Positions 20,006 through 30,234 of a stretch of 41,061 bases of DNA are shown here, piece by piece. The notes under the pieces are model-generated. The model ran no database searches. It was not told the DNA's origin and was given only the letters and a program-made list of their open reading frames with translations. The translations under genes and the position numbers were made by a program. This DNA is from an archaeon (GTDB lineage: Archaea > Nanobdellota > Nanobdellia > Pacearchaeales > UBA284): positions 1 to 41,061 of the forward strand of contig JAUWNL010000005.1 of NCBI GenBank assembly GCA_030612665.1. The letters run 5' to 3'. Within the stretch, counting starts at the first letter, position 1. Each line of letters begins with the position of its first letter.

Positions 20006-20596
20006 TCAGGTTTCTTCATCTTCTAACAATCTCCACCATTCAATTCCTATAAGCAGCAGTTTATTTTCTTTGAGATTTCTAAAAAATTCTTTGGTCGAAT
20101 TATGAAAAGAATCTTTAAAAATACCATAATCAAGATAAATGGGATTTATTTTTGTATCATTTCTCATGCTTACTTTTTTTGCTGTGTTTTCTATTTGTTT
20201 TCCATTATCTACTTTTTGAAAAACTAATAAGATATCTATATCTGAATTTTTAGTAAAATCCCCCTTAGCATATGAGCCAAAGACAATAGCAATTGTTGGC
20301 TTCTCTTTTAATTCCTTTAAAAATTCTCTTATAGATAATTTTATTTTTGTAGGAAGTTTATCCAGCCTAAAATATTCAACTACATACAACATTGGAGTCA
20401 ATGCTCCTTTTGAATAATCTAAGAAATATTTTATTTGATTTCCTGATTTTTGTTTTTTTAATAGGTTGTCAATTTTCTTTATCGCATAATCTATCGAAGG
20501 CATGCTTAGTTTAAGCTGTTTTGATAATTCTCTTTTATGAATTCCTGGCATTACATAAACCTGTTTTAATATTCTTAATTCTGTTTTGTCATACAT
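20006..20596 (-). CDS. wHTH + nucleotidyltransferase, no HEPN partner seen
   Basis: IAIVFGSYAKGDFTKNSDIDILLVF; N-terminal HTH. Confidence 0.85.
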   Translation of the reverse strand: MYDKTELRILKQVYVMPGIHKRELSKQLKLSMPSIDYAIKKIDNLLKKQKSGNQIKYFLDYSKGALTPMLYVVEYFRLDKLPTKIKLSIREFLKELKEKPTIAIVFGSYAKGDFTKNSDIDILLVFQKVDNGKQIENTAKKVSMRNDTKINPIYLDYGIFKDSFHNSTKEFFRNLKENKLLLIGIEWWRLLEDEET

Positions 20597-20607
20597 TCTA
20601 TATCAAT

Positions 20608-20626
20608 TGTCATATGTTATATGACA
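20608..20626. promoter_or_regulatory. inverted repeat TGTCATAT-gtt-ATATGACA upstream of MNT
   Basis: Read directly, between start codon and AT-rich TATA-like region. Confidence 0.55.
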
Positions 20627-20844
20627 TTTATAAATATTTTTATTTTTAAATTGTATAATCATAATTATACTAATAGAAATTATACTCTTTTTGTTTACAA
20701 AATTTATACCTTAACTGTTTAATAGAAGTTATATTTTTATATCAAATGTTATAATATTATCTCAATCAAATACAAGATATAAAAAGATATAAAGATAAAA
20801 TGCAAGAGCGGAACTTTTTTATATTCCTCAAGTCTCTTCAAAAT

Positions 20845-22131
20845 ATGAAAAATATAAAACCAGGCAAACAAGTTAAGATTAAGACAAAAGATAAAGAATT
20901 CCAAGGAATGATTATTGAATCATATGACCCAAATATTATTCTTCTAAAGCTCAATAGCGGGTATAACATTGGAATAGAAAAAAGGAAAATCAAAACAATC
21001 AAGGAAATAAAAGTAAAAAAATCAAGCATAGAGGAAGTTAAACCATTAAAACTAAGAAAAAAGAAAAATCTTCCTGGCATAGCAATCATCATCACAGGGG
21101 GAACAATCTCCTCAAAAGTAGATTACAAGACAGGAGCAGCAAAACCTATAGAAAAACCAGAAGAAATCCTCGCCTTAGCTCCAAAATTAAATGAGATTGC
21201 ACATATCACAACAATCCAAAAACCTTTTTTAATTTTTAGTGAAGACATAGCAGCAAAAGAATGGCAAGAACTCGCGAAATTATGTGAAAAACTTCTCAAT
21301 AAAAAAGAAAACCACGGAGTAATTATTTTGCAAGGAACAGACACAATTCATTATACTTCTGCAGCACTCAGTTTCATGCTCAGGGATCTAAACAAGCCAG
21401 TTATTATAACATATGCCCAGAGAAGTATTGACAGGGGCAGTAGTGATGCATTCATGAATCTTACTTGTTCAGCTTATGCAGCTCTTAGTAATCTTGCTGA
21501 AGTTATGGTTATTGGACATGGAACCACGAATGATACTTATTGTCTTGCTCTTCAAGGAACAAAAGTAAAGAAAATGCACAGCTCACGTCGAGACACTTTT
21601 AGACCAATAAACACCCTTCCATTCGCAAAAATCCATATTGATGGAAGAATTGAAAAGATTAAGGAAGGTAAAAAAAGAAACAACAGGAAAGTGAAGGCAG
21701 AGCCTTTTTTCAATGAAAAAACTGCCTTAATAAAGTGGCACCCAAATTTATCTCCCAAGATTCTTGATTATTTCATAAATCAGGATTATAAGGGCTTAGT
21801 CATTGAAGCAACTGGCTTTGGCCATGTCTCACGTTCTTGGCTCAAACCACTTGAAAAAGCAATTAAAAAAGGAATTATTATTTGTTTTGCTCCTCAAACA
21901 ATTTATGGTACACTTGACCCATTTGTTTATGAAAGAGCGAGAAAAATTCATAAGCTTGGTGTTCTCTATCTCAGAGACATTCTTTCAGAAACAGCATATA
22001 TAAAACTTGCCTGGCTTCTTGGAAAATATAAAAATAAAGACAAAAACAAAGACAAAGTTAGAGAATTAATGTTAAAAAATCTTGTTGATGAATACAATGA
22101 AAAATTAAGCATCACTGGCTTTATGTATTAA
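20845..22131 (+). CDS. gatD: Glu-tRNA(Gln) amidotransferase subunit D
   Basis: Asparaginase motifs ITGGTISSKVDYKTGA and ILQGTDTIHYTSAA with archaeal GatD N-terminal domain; ATG 20845 preferred over 20800. Confidence 0.93.
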   Translation: MKNIKPGKQVKIKTKDKEFQGMIIESYDPNIILLKLNSGYNIGIEKRKIKTIKEIKVKKSSIEEVKPLKLRKKKNLPGIAIIITGGTISSKVDYKTGAAKPIEKPEEILALAPKLNEIAHITTIQKPFLIFSEDIAAKEWQELAKLCEKLLNKKENHGVIILQGTDTIHYTSAALSFMLRDLNKPVIITYAQRSIDRGSSDAFMNLTCSAYAALSNLAEVMVIGHGTTNDTYCLALQGTKVKKMHSSRRDTFRPINTLPFAKIHIDGRIEKIKEGKKRNNRKVKAEPFFNEKTALIKWHPNLSPKILDYFINQDYKGLVIEATGFGHVSRSWLKPLEKAIKKGIIICFAPQTIYGTLDPFVYERARKIHKLGVLYLRDILSETAYIKLAWLLGKYKNKDKNKDKVRELMLKNLVDEYNEKLSITGFMY

Positions 22132-22205
22132 ATGTATTAAGTGTATTAAGAATATATATTTCTATTTGCAAAAAAATTTAAATTATTTATTAATCTTATT
22201 ATTAG

Positions 22206-23087
22206 ATGAAACCAATGAAACCACAGATAAAATACAGGCTTTATTCTGAAAAAGAAATAAATTTTATATCAGGATATGTCAAAAAAAAGATAAAACCTGA
22301 AAAGTTTGTAAGATTATTTTGTAAGAAGTTTGATAGAACCCTCATGGGTATTACTGGTTTTTTATATAGACTAGAAAAAAAACATCCAGAAATTGTTCTT
22401 TTTAGAAAAGCCTCTCAAAAAATGCGGGAGAGAGCATATTATCAAACTGCCAAGGGAAAAGAAAGGATCTTAGCTTCTAATAAAAAATGGAATGAAAATA
22501 ATTTTGAGCAAGATAAAAAAGCAAGACAAAATAGGCGCGTTTTAAATCCAGGACAACATGAAAAAAGATGTAAGAACTATAGAATTTTCAATCTTAAAAA
22601 AATAGAAAAATATGAAATGGAAAAAATGCAGAATAAACAATGGGATGATGCTATAATCAGTGAAAAACAAAGGCAGAAAGATGAAAAAAAATTCAAGAAA
22701 TTTTATTTAAAACTCGAAGATGAAATAAAAAAGAAGGGATTTATTTATTATACTGACATCTTAAAATTAATTCAATTAGGTCTAAAAGCTTATATTAAAC
22801 AATGGGGAGAAAAGTATATACGTACAAAACTAATAAAACCGCCAGTTTCAAAACAGATGATGTTTAAATATAATCATTATAATAGATTTAACACATTCAT
22901 GCCTAAACAAACTCTTGAAGTAATGCTTAAAGAAACACACATCTCTACCAGAATTATGGAACATATCCAAAATTATAATCCAGATGTGAAACATCAAAAA
23001 CCAAATAAAAGACCCAGAATAAAGATTAAGGATATTAAGGAGATTGATGAATATCAAATTCAAATTTTAACTTCCAGAAGAAAATAA
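22206..23087 (+). CDS. Lys-rich protein with SANT/Myb-like N-terminal segment; paralog of next gene
   Basis: YSEKEINFISGYVKKKIKPEKF...; shared layout with 23091..24140. Confidence 0.75.
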   Translation: MKPMKPQIKYRLYSEKEINFISGYVKKKIKPEKFVRLFCKKFDRTLMGITGFLYRLEKKHPEIVLFRKASQKMRERAYYQTAKGKERILASNKKWNENNFEQDKKARQNRRVLNPGQHEKRCKNYRIFNLKKIEKYEMEKMQNKQWDDAIISEKQRQKDEKKFKKFYLKLEDEIKKKGFIYYTDILKLIQLGLKAYIKQWGEKYIRTKLIKPPVSKQMMFKYNHYNRFNTFMPKQTLEVMLKETHISTRIMEHIQNYNPDVKHQKPNKRPRIKIKDIKEIDEYQIQILTSRRK

Positions 23088-23090
23088 AAG

Positions 23091-24140
23091 ATGAAAAAAG
23101 AAAAAGTAAAAGAAGAAAAAGAAAAAGAAAAAGAAATGAGATTTTATAGGGCATATTCTGATGAAGAACTAAATTATTTTCTAAAAGGAGTCAAAGAAGG
23201 GATAAAACCAGAAATTCTCTGGAAAAATTATTGTGAGATGTATGGAAGAAATCAATATAGCAGCGGGCATTATATCGGGAGGTTATGTAATAAATTAGAA
23301 AAAAAATATCCAAGAAAATGGAATAAAAAAAATCTTGTTCCATATATATATTACATCAATCAACAAGACAGAATAGAAAAAAGAGGGGCATATATAGCAA
23401 GGGAAGAAAGATTTCTAAAAAGGCAATTAAGAAGATTAGGGATAAAAAAAGTAAAAGAATTAAACAAGAAACGAGCAAGAGCCAGAAGAAAAAAAGATAG
23501 GCCAAGGTATAATAAATATCAAAGAGAATATACAAAAGAAAATCCTAAAAAAAGAAAAAAAGCTGTAAATAAATATAGAAAAGAGCATCCTGAAAGAAAT
23601 AAAAAAATGAGAGAAAACATATATAAAAAAGATAAGGCTCTTTTTTTAAAAAGAAAGAGGAATTGTGCAATAATCAATTTTGAGACAAAAAAAATCTATA
23701 GAGATAAATTAAAAAAAGAAAAAAGAAGAAGATATAATAGAAGATTAAAAAAATACAGAAGAGAGTTTAAGTTATATTGGAAAGGTCTAGAAAAAAGAAT
23801 AGAACATAAAACTAAGCCCATAATATATTCTAATATCCTCAAATTACTTGATTTAGGATTTAAAGCAAGAGAAAAAGCATGGACAGGATATTATTTAGCT
23901 AAGAAAATTGGAACAAGTAGAGCAAATATGAATATTTATAAAAAGTATCCTGAAAGAAGAAGAAGACAGATGTCTCAAGAAGCCTTAGAAATCCTACTTA
24001 AAGAAATTCCTGTGCCAATAAGAAAAATACCCTTGATAATAAATAACATCTCTAATTATAAAAGAAAAGAAAAGAAAATACAAAGGAAAAAGACAAAAGA
24101 GATATGCAAAAATTTAAATATGTTCCTTTTTTCTAAATAG
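23091..24140 (+). CDS. Lys/Arg-rich paralog of preceding gene
   Basis: YSDEELNYFLKGVKEGIKPEIL...; similar C-terminal segment. Confidence 0.75.
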   Translation: MKKEKVKEEKEKEKEMRFYRAYSDEELNYFLKGVKEGIKPEILWKNYCEMYGRNQYSSGHYIGRLCNKLEKKYPRKWNKKNLVPYIYYINQQDRIEKRGAYIAREERFLKRQLRRLGIKKVKELNKKRARARRKKDRPRYNKYQREYTKENPKKRKKAVNKYRKEHPERNKKMRENIYKKDKALFLKRKRNCAIINFETKKIYRDKLKKEKRRRYNRRLKKYRREFKLYWKGLEKRIEHKTKPIIYSNILKLLDLGFKAREKAWTGYYLAKKIGTSRANMNIYKKYPERRRRQMSQEALEILLKEIPVPIRKIPLIINNISNYKRKEKKIQRKKTKEICKNLNMFLFSK

Positions 24141-24455
24141 CATCATATATCAGAAATTAGATTATATAAAAAATCGAAAGATAAAAAAGAATAAAATAAA
24201 TCACAAATCAGAAGAAATCAAAATTCACTCAATCAAAAAATCGAAAAATAATTTAATCAAGATAATCATAACATATTTTAATTTCAATCATTTAATTTAT
24301 ATTTAAGAGGATTAATTGATTAAGATTTGATTATTTAGTTGATAAGAATACATAGGTATATCAAAATATATTAAGATATTATATCAAGATATGAAATATA
24401 TTAGATAATGAATATTGAATTAAGTTTCTTTCTGATGGGATGATAGGAGAATAAA

Positions 24456-25709
24456 ATAGGAAAATTATCACCACCTTCAATAAAATATATAATCCATTGT
24501 AAATTTAGTGCAGAAGGAGTAGTTGAAAAACCAGATATTATCGGTGCTGTTTTTGGCCAGACCGAAGGTTTATTAGGGGAAGATCTTGAACTGAGAGAGT
24601 TGCAAAAAAAAGGCAAAATAGGAAGAATAGATGCAAATTGTGAAACTGAAGAAAGTAGAACTCAGGGAATAGTAGATATTCCAACTAGCATTGATAAAGC
24701 AGAAACTACTATTATTGCCGCAGCAATTGAAACTATTGACAGGGTAGGTCCTTGCTCTGCTAAGTTTGAAGTAACAAGCATAGAAGATGTTAGGTCTATC
24801 AAACGTGAATATGTCATGGAAAGGGCAAGAAAATTGCTTGAAAAGTTGAATGCAACAACACCTGAATTCAGAGAAATGGGGAAAAATGTAACAACAAAAG
24901 CAAGAACATCTAAGATAACAACTTATGGCGATGAAATGTTGCCAGCAGGTCCAGAAATTAACATAAATGAAGAAATAATTGTTGTGGAAGGTCGTGCAGA
25001 TGTAATCAATCTGCTCAGGTATGGAATAAAAAATGCAATTGCAATGAATGGAACAGTTATCCCAAGAACAATAAAAGATCTCAGCTTAGAAAAAAAAGTG
25101 ACCTTGTTTGTTGACGGGGACAGGGGAGGAATTCTTATTATCAAAGATGCAATAAACAACATTAATATCAACAGTATTACAAAAGCTCCTGACGGAAAAG
25201 AAGTTGAAGAACTTACAGAAAAAGAAGTTCTAGTTTGTTTGAGAAACAAGGCAAGTGTTGAAGATTTCATAAAAAAATATAAAATAAAAATAGCAAGAAC
25301 TCCCAGAAAAACAACAAGAAGAGAAATAAAAAAAGAAATAAAAAAGCCGATAACAAAATCAATATCAATGATAAGATCATCAGTTTCAGCCCCAGCAAAA
25401 CCAGCAAAAGAAACAGAAGAAGAAAGAGATTTCTTTAAACAAGTTCTCGAAGAATTAACAGGAACAAAAGGAGCAGCACTTATCATCAAAACACCAGAAG
25501 GTCTCAAGACAATTTATAAAGCCTCTTCTTCAAAAATAATTGATTCTTTATACAATTTTAGGAAGAGACATAGAGTCTTGCATGCCTTAATAATAGACGA
25601 CATAGCAACTATTCCAATAATCAGGACTGCAGAAAAACTGAATTGTAAATTTCTTGTAGCAAGAAACTTCGCAACAACAAGAACAAGGATAAAACTAATA
25701 AGTTTGTAA
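24456..25709 (+). CDS. dnaG: archaeal DnaG-like primase (TOPRIM)
   Basis: KPDIIGAVFGQTEGLLGEDLELRELQKKGKIGRI; TOPRIM VVEGRADVINLLRYGIKNAIAMNG and DGDRGG; homology extends upstream of the ORF-track TTG 24600. Confidence 0.92.
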   Translation: MGKLSPPSIKYIIHCKFSAEGVVEKPDIIGAVFGQTEGLLGEDLELRELQKKGKIGRIDANCETEESRTQGIVDIPTSIDKAETTIIAAAIETIDRVGPCSAKFEVTSIEDVRSIKREYVMERARKLLEKLNATTPEFREMGKNVTTKARTSKITTYGDEMLPAGPEININEEIIVVEGRADVINLLRYGIKNAIAMNGTVIPRTIKDLSLEKKVTLFVDGDRGGILIIKDAINNININSITKAPDGKEVEELTEKEVLVCLRNKASVEDFIKKYKIKIARTPRKTTRREIKKEIKKPITKSISMIRSSVSAPAKPAKETEEERDFFKQVLEELTGTKGAALIIKTPEGLKTIYKASSSKIIDSLYNFRKRHRVLHALIIDDIATIPIIRTAEKLNCKFLVARNFATTRTRIKLISL

Positions 25710-25814
25710 AATATTTTTAACACATGTTAAATAAAACTAACAAGAGAAATAAACAAAAAATCGTGCGTGCTCATTAAAAAGATTTATATTATAAAATATA
25801 ATATCTTAAATAAT

Positions 25815-26156
25815 TTAGGTAGCAATTGGTTTTTCTATTTTTCTAATTAGCGTTGGAGCTAAAGCTTCTTTTGTGAGAATCCAATCTAATTTTATTAAAT
25901 TTTTAACAAAAATATTTTCAAGATTTAATTTAAAATAATCTGACTTTCCAACTTTTCTTGTTTTTACAATAATGCCATCTTTAATCCATTCATAAAAGAA
26001 AATTTTAATAGAATTATAGCTTACATTACTCTTCTTAGCAATTTCAGTCATTGGATAATCAAAGAAATGATTTTCTATAAGAAAATCAAGAACTCTAAGT
26101 TTAGGAGTATCTCCAAAAACTTCTAAAAAAGTTGATTTATTTTTTTTGATTTTCAT
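25815..26156 (-). CDS. small winged-helix DNA-binding protein (paralog of 29811..30134)
   Basis: FLEVFGDTPKLRVLDFLIENHFFDYPMTEIAKKSNVSYNS. Confidence 0.75.
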   Translation of the reverse strand: MKIKKNKSTFLEVFGDTPKLRVLDFLIENHFFDYPMTEIAKKSNVSYNSIKIFFYEWIKDGIIVKTRKVGKSDYFKLNLENIFVKNLIKLDWILTKEALAPTLIRKIEKPIAT

Positions 26157-26305
26157 TTCTTTTTATTTTATAGAACTAGAAACTTAAATACTTATCTATT
26201 TAAGTATAATTATTAGTTTTTAAATAACTAAATTTAAATACTTATATATTTTTATATAATTATATGTTAATATATAACTAATTATAGGCATCTTAACGAG
26301 TTACA

Positions 26306-26385
26306 AAGAAAGAAAATAAAAAAGTAAAAATAAAAAGAATAAAAGAAAAAAGTGATTACTTTTATTTCTATTTCTCTGTTATCTC
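26306..26385. repeat. 80-bp direct repeat, copy A (duplicated EF-1alpha 3' end plus downstream sequence)
   Basis: Identical over 80 nt to 28272-28351 by direct reading. Confidence 0.95.
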
Positions 26386-26434
26386 CTATTCAAATCCTTC
26401 ATCTCCTTCTTTTATAATATATTTTGCTTTTTAT

Positions 26435-28078
26435 TTATTGTAAATTTTCAAGAGCTTTTCTATTTGATAATAAAACTCCCTCTTTTTTTGCTATTTCATA
26501 TGCTCCTTTTTTAAAATCACCTTCTGAAATAAACCATAACTTATCTATCCTAATATTTTTAATCTTTTCTATTTTTTCTTTTTTCTTTATAATTTTTCTA
26601 ATATCCTCTCCAGAAGCTTCACCAAATCTTCCTTTTATTTCTACTAACCAATTTTCAGAACCAATCAGAAGACATTCTATTTCAATTTTCCCTTCATCAA
26701 TATTTTTAATTTCTTTTATAATAGGAACTTGAATATTCCCATCCACATTAAAAAGTCTACCAGAGACTTTTTGACCTTTAAACTTTTTACTAATTACTTC
26801 TTTTACATAGCTTTCAAACATAATTCCTCTTTCTGTTTTTAGTTTAGCTATCTGTTCATATAAATTTTCTTTTATTTTTGTTATTCTTCTTTCAATATCT
26901 TCAATTCTTGGAGACTTAATATTTAAATAAGTATTAACGATCCAAAATTTAAACATGGTATCACTTATCATATACTTATTCCCCAATTTTATAATTATAT
27001 CAACTTCAATTAATCTTATTAAGTAAATTAAAAGAGATTGTATGGTCATATTCATTTCTTTTGCCAATATTGCTGGGAGATTTACTCCGCTAGCAATTAA
27101 TAAAACCATTTTCTTTAATATTCCTCCTCCACTTGCCCTCTCTAGAGTTGTATCATAAAGATATTTACAATATTGATATAAATCTCCATTAGGTCTAATT
27201 ACTTGATTAATAATAGCTTCAGATATTAATTTTTCATCAACTATTTGTTTGCTGTTCTTTCTTATTAAATCATTTAATTCCAAACAAAGTAATTGAATAT
27301 AGTATGGCTTCCCACTTACAAAATTAACAAAAAAATTTAGTGCTTTTGCATCAATTTTTGTTTGGAGAATCTCTCTAATAAATGCCTTAGAAGTATTTTT
27401 ATCAAAGTTTTTTAATTCTATTAAATCAAAATGTCCAAACAAAGGAGATTTTGAATTTCTGATAATTTCATATAATACCCTTACATAAGACCCAGATATT
27501 ATGTAAAGAATTTCTTTTTGTCTTTGAAAGGAATTTCTGAAAATTGCTAACGGATTTAATTTATATCTATTAAATTCTAATACATCTTGAAATTCGTCAT
27601 ATAATATTAATATTTTAATTTTTTCTTCTTTTGCTAATAATTCTGGGAAATCAAAAGCTAATTTTAAACATAATGAATGATTTTTATTTCTATATTCTTT
27701 TAATAATTTTAAAAGAACTCTTGAATATCCAGTTTTATGTTTTAATGCATAATCTTCTAAATCGGATGCAGTTTCTAAATTCTCTCCCTTAATTTGATTT
27801 ACAGTTTCATTTATATAACTAATTGCAAAATCAATTGGAGACGTTACAATGACCTCTAAATTTATATAAACAAATTTGATATCTTTTATTCTATTACTTG
27901 CTTCTAATAATACTGAGGTCTTTCCTATTTTTCTTGTGCCAACAATAGCTATATGAGTTATATTCCCAGAAATAAAACTTTTGATTCTGCTTTCTATAGT
28001 TTCAAGAAGTTCTATTCTATCGTAAAATGCTTCTCCAGTGACAGGAACTGAAGTTATAATTTTCATTTTAATATACAA
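26435..28078 (-). CDS. archaeal ATPase family protein (P-loop) with C-terminal nuclease-like domain
   Basis: IVGTRKIGKTSVLLEA Walker A, ILILYDEFQDV Walker B, C-terminal WLVEIKGRFG. Confidence 0.85.
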   Translation of the reverse strand: MYIKMKIITSVPVTGEAFYDRIELLETIESRIKSFISGNITHIAIVGTRKIGKTSVLLEASNRIKDIKFVYINLEVIVTSPIDFAISYINETVNQIKGENLETASDLEDYALKHKTGYSRVLLKLLKEYRNKNHSLCLKLAFDFPELLAKEEKIKILILYDEFQDVLEFNRYKLNPLAIFRNSFQRQKEILYIISGSYVRVLYEIIRNSKSPLFGHFDLIELKNFDKNTSKAFIREILQTKIDAKALNFFVNFVSGKPYYIQLLCLELNDLIRKNSKQIVDEKLISEAIINQVIRPNGDLYQYCKYLYDTTLERASGGGILKKMVLLIASGVNLPAILAKEMNMTIQSLLIYLIRLIEVDIIIKLGNKYMISDTMFKFWIVNTYLNIKSPRIEDIERRITKIKENLYEQIAKLKTERGIMFESYVKEVISKKFKGQKVSGRLFNVDGNIQVPIIKEIKNIDEGKIEIECLLIGSENWLVEIKGRFGEASGEDIRKIIKKKEKIEKIKNIRIDKLWFISEGDFKKGAYEIAKKEGVLLSNRKALENLQ

Positions 28079-28105
28079 ATTTGTTTAGTATACATGTTTG
28101 TATAG

Positions 28106-28121
28106 TATACCATATGGTATA
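28106..28121. promoter_or_regulatory. 16-bp perfect palindrome TATACCATATGGTATA at the ATPase promoter
   Basis: Read directly; adjoins a - strand TATA-like box. Confidence 0.55.
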
Positions 28122-28271
28122 TAAAGACTCTTGTTCTGCAATATATATTTTGTAGAACATATTTGACATAAATAGAAGTCATGGATTATAAATATAATAT
28201 TCTATTCATTAAAAAGACCAATTAAGTTAATAGAGTACTAAGATAAAAACTATAACAATTTACAAAATAAT

Positions 28272-28351
28272 AAGAAAGAAAATAAAAAAGTAAAAATAAA
28301 AAGAATAAAAGAAAAAAGTGATTACTTTTATTTCTATTTCTCTGTTATCTC
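28272..28351. repeat. 80-bp direct repeat, copy B (includes authentic EF-1alpha stop codon)
   Basis: Identical to 26306-26385. Confidence 0.95.
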
Positions 28352-29614
28352 TATGCAAACTCCGGCAGCAACAGTTTGTCCAGCATCTCTTACAGCAAAT
28401 CTTGCCATATGAGGATTAACACTTTGTGTCTCTATAACTAGGGGCTTAACAGGCTTGATTCTTACAATAGCAACATCTCCATTCTTGATAAAGTCTGGAT
28501 TTTCTTGAGCTACTTGTCCTGTCTTAGGGTCAATCTTCTTTTCGATTTTTACAAACTGTGCAGGTACCTGTGCTGTATGAATATGCAACACTGGTGTATA
28601 ACCTTGTGCAATAACAGTTGGATGATTGATTACTGCAACCTGAGCTAAAAATTCTTTAGCTATTGTTGGAGGCGAATCAATTAAAGCAATGACATCTCCA
28701 CGAGCCATATCTTGTTTTCCGATACCTCTTATATTCAAACCAACATTATCACCAGCTATAGCTTCCTTAAGTGCTTCATGATGCATCTCAACAGTCTTAA
28801 CTTCGCCAGCAACACCCTTTCCAGTCTTTGCAGGCAATACAATTATTTTGTCGCCTGGCTTTACTTTACCTGTCTCAATTTTACCAACAGGAACTGTACC
28901 TACGCCAGTAATGCTATAAACATCTTGGATAGGCATTCGAAGTGGCAAATTAACTGGTTTCTGAGGTGTTTCAAACACATCAAACTGTTCAAGAAGTGTT
29001 GGACCATTGTACCATTTTAACTTATCACTTTTCTTTGTGATGTTGTCACCTTCAAAAGCACTTGCAGGAATAAAATTCATCTTATCTATCTTATAACCAG
29101 CAGTTTTCAAGAGAACAGAAACATCCTCTTTAACTTTGTCATATTTTGCTTGGTCAAAGTTAACCATGTCCATCTTATTAATCAACACAGCAATCTGACT
29201 TACTCCCATGGTTCTAGCTAACCAAACATGTTCTTTTGTTTGTGCCATAACACCATCAGGAGCAGCAATTGTCAAAATAGCTGCATCTGCCTGGCTTGTT
29301 CCAGTAATCATATTTTTAACAAAATCCCTGTGTCCAGGTGCGTCAATAATTGTCACAGAAAACTTCTTTGTTATGATCTTTTTATAAGCAAGATCAATTG
29401 TAACTCCTCTCTCTCTTTCTTCCTTAAGTCTATCCATGACAAAGGCGAATTCAAAACCTTTTTTACCAAGCTTCTCTGCGATGTCTTTCATCTTCTTAAG
29501 CTCTTGCTCAGAAAACATTCCTGATTCATATAAGAGTCTTCCAATAGCTGTACTTTTACCGTGGTCTACATGACCTATAAATACAATATTGAAGTTTGGT
29601 TTTTCTCCTGCCAT
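28334..29614 (-). CDS. tuf: translation elongation factor EF-1 alpha
   Basis: [34 protein letters not shown]. Confidence 0.97.
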   Translation of the reverse strand: MAGEKPNFNIVFIGHVDHGKSTAIGRLLYESGMFSEQELKKMKDIAEKLGKKGFEFAFVMDRLKEERERGVTIDLAYKKIITKKFSVTIIDAPGHRDFVKNMITGTSQADAAILTIAAPDGVMAQTKEHVWLARTMGVSQIAVLINKMDMVNFDQAKYDKVKEDVSVLLKTAGYKIDKMNFIPASAFEGDNITKKSDKLKWYNGPTLLEQFDVFETPQKPVNLPLRMPIQDVYSITGVGTVPVGKIETGKVKPGDKIIVLPAKTGKGVAGEVKTVEMHHEALKEAIAGDNVGLNIRGIGKQDMARGDVIALIDSPPTIAKEFLAQVAVINHPTVIAQGYTPVLHIHTAQVPAQFVKIEKKIDPKTGQVAQENPDFIKNGDVAIVRIKPVKPLVIETQSVNPHMARFAVRDAGQTVAAGVCIEITEK

Positions 29615-29810
29615 CTTATTTTCTTATATTTATTAATATTCTTATATTAATCAATTTAATTTAAGATTTAATAATAATCTATTCAGAAAATCATTTATAA
29701 ATGTTTCGTTAAGTTTAAGTTTGGTTAAATAAAAAAAGATAGATTGTAAGAAATAATTCAAACAATTCAAACAATTCAAATCCCCGACTTCCCATTTTTT
29801 AGAGAACTTT

Positions 29811-30134
29811 TTATGCTACTATTGCTTTCCTTAGTGGTATCTGCGTTTTTATATCACTCCTTAGAATAATTTTATACAATTTAACAAGGTTCTGAACTAC
29901 TTTGCTCTTAGAATTAAGTTGAAAAAGTTTTGCTTTTCCAATTGTTCTGGTGGGCATTACAATTTTATTTGCTACAAATCTTGGCCATAATCTATACAAA
30001 GTTGCCCATCCAATTCTAGAACCCCTTGCTATATCGCTCAGGCTATAATCAAAATCTCTGCCAGTGATTAAAAAGTCAAGTAGTCTTACTGTTGGTGAAT
30101 CTCCCATGCAAGATATAAACTTTGTTTTTTCCAT
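29811..30134 (-). CDS. small winged-helix DNA-binding protein
   Basis: CMGDSPTVRLLDFLITGRDFDYSLSDIARGSRIGWATLYRLW; resembles 25815..26156. Confidence 0.75.
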   Translation of the reverse strand: MEKTKFISCMGDSPTVRLLDFLITGRDFDYSLSDIARGSRIGWATLYRLWPRFVANKIVMPTRTIGKAKLFQLNSKSKVVQNLVKLYKIILRSDIKTQIPLRKAIVA

Positions 30135-30234
30135 AATTTATTCAGATTAGTGATATTTATAAATCTTTTGTTTTGAAACAATGTTATTCCAAAAAAGAAG
30201 AAAGCATTTTAAACTATAATCTCTTTTTTTCTCA

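Noticed and set aside
24923-25507. 194-aa - strand ORF antisense to dnaG
   Set aside because: Same kind of shadow ORF opposite a well-supported gene; no family recognised.
29755-29780. Tandem aattcaaac repeats as a CRISPR-like array
   Set aside because: Three 9-bp units with no spacers; a microsatellite. No CRISPR array or cas gene was found in the window.
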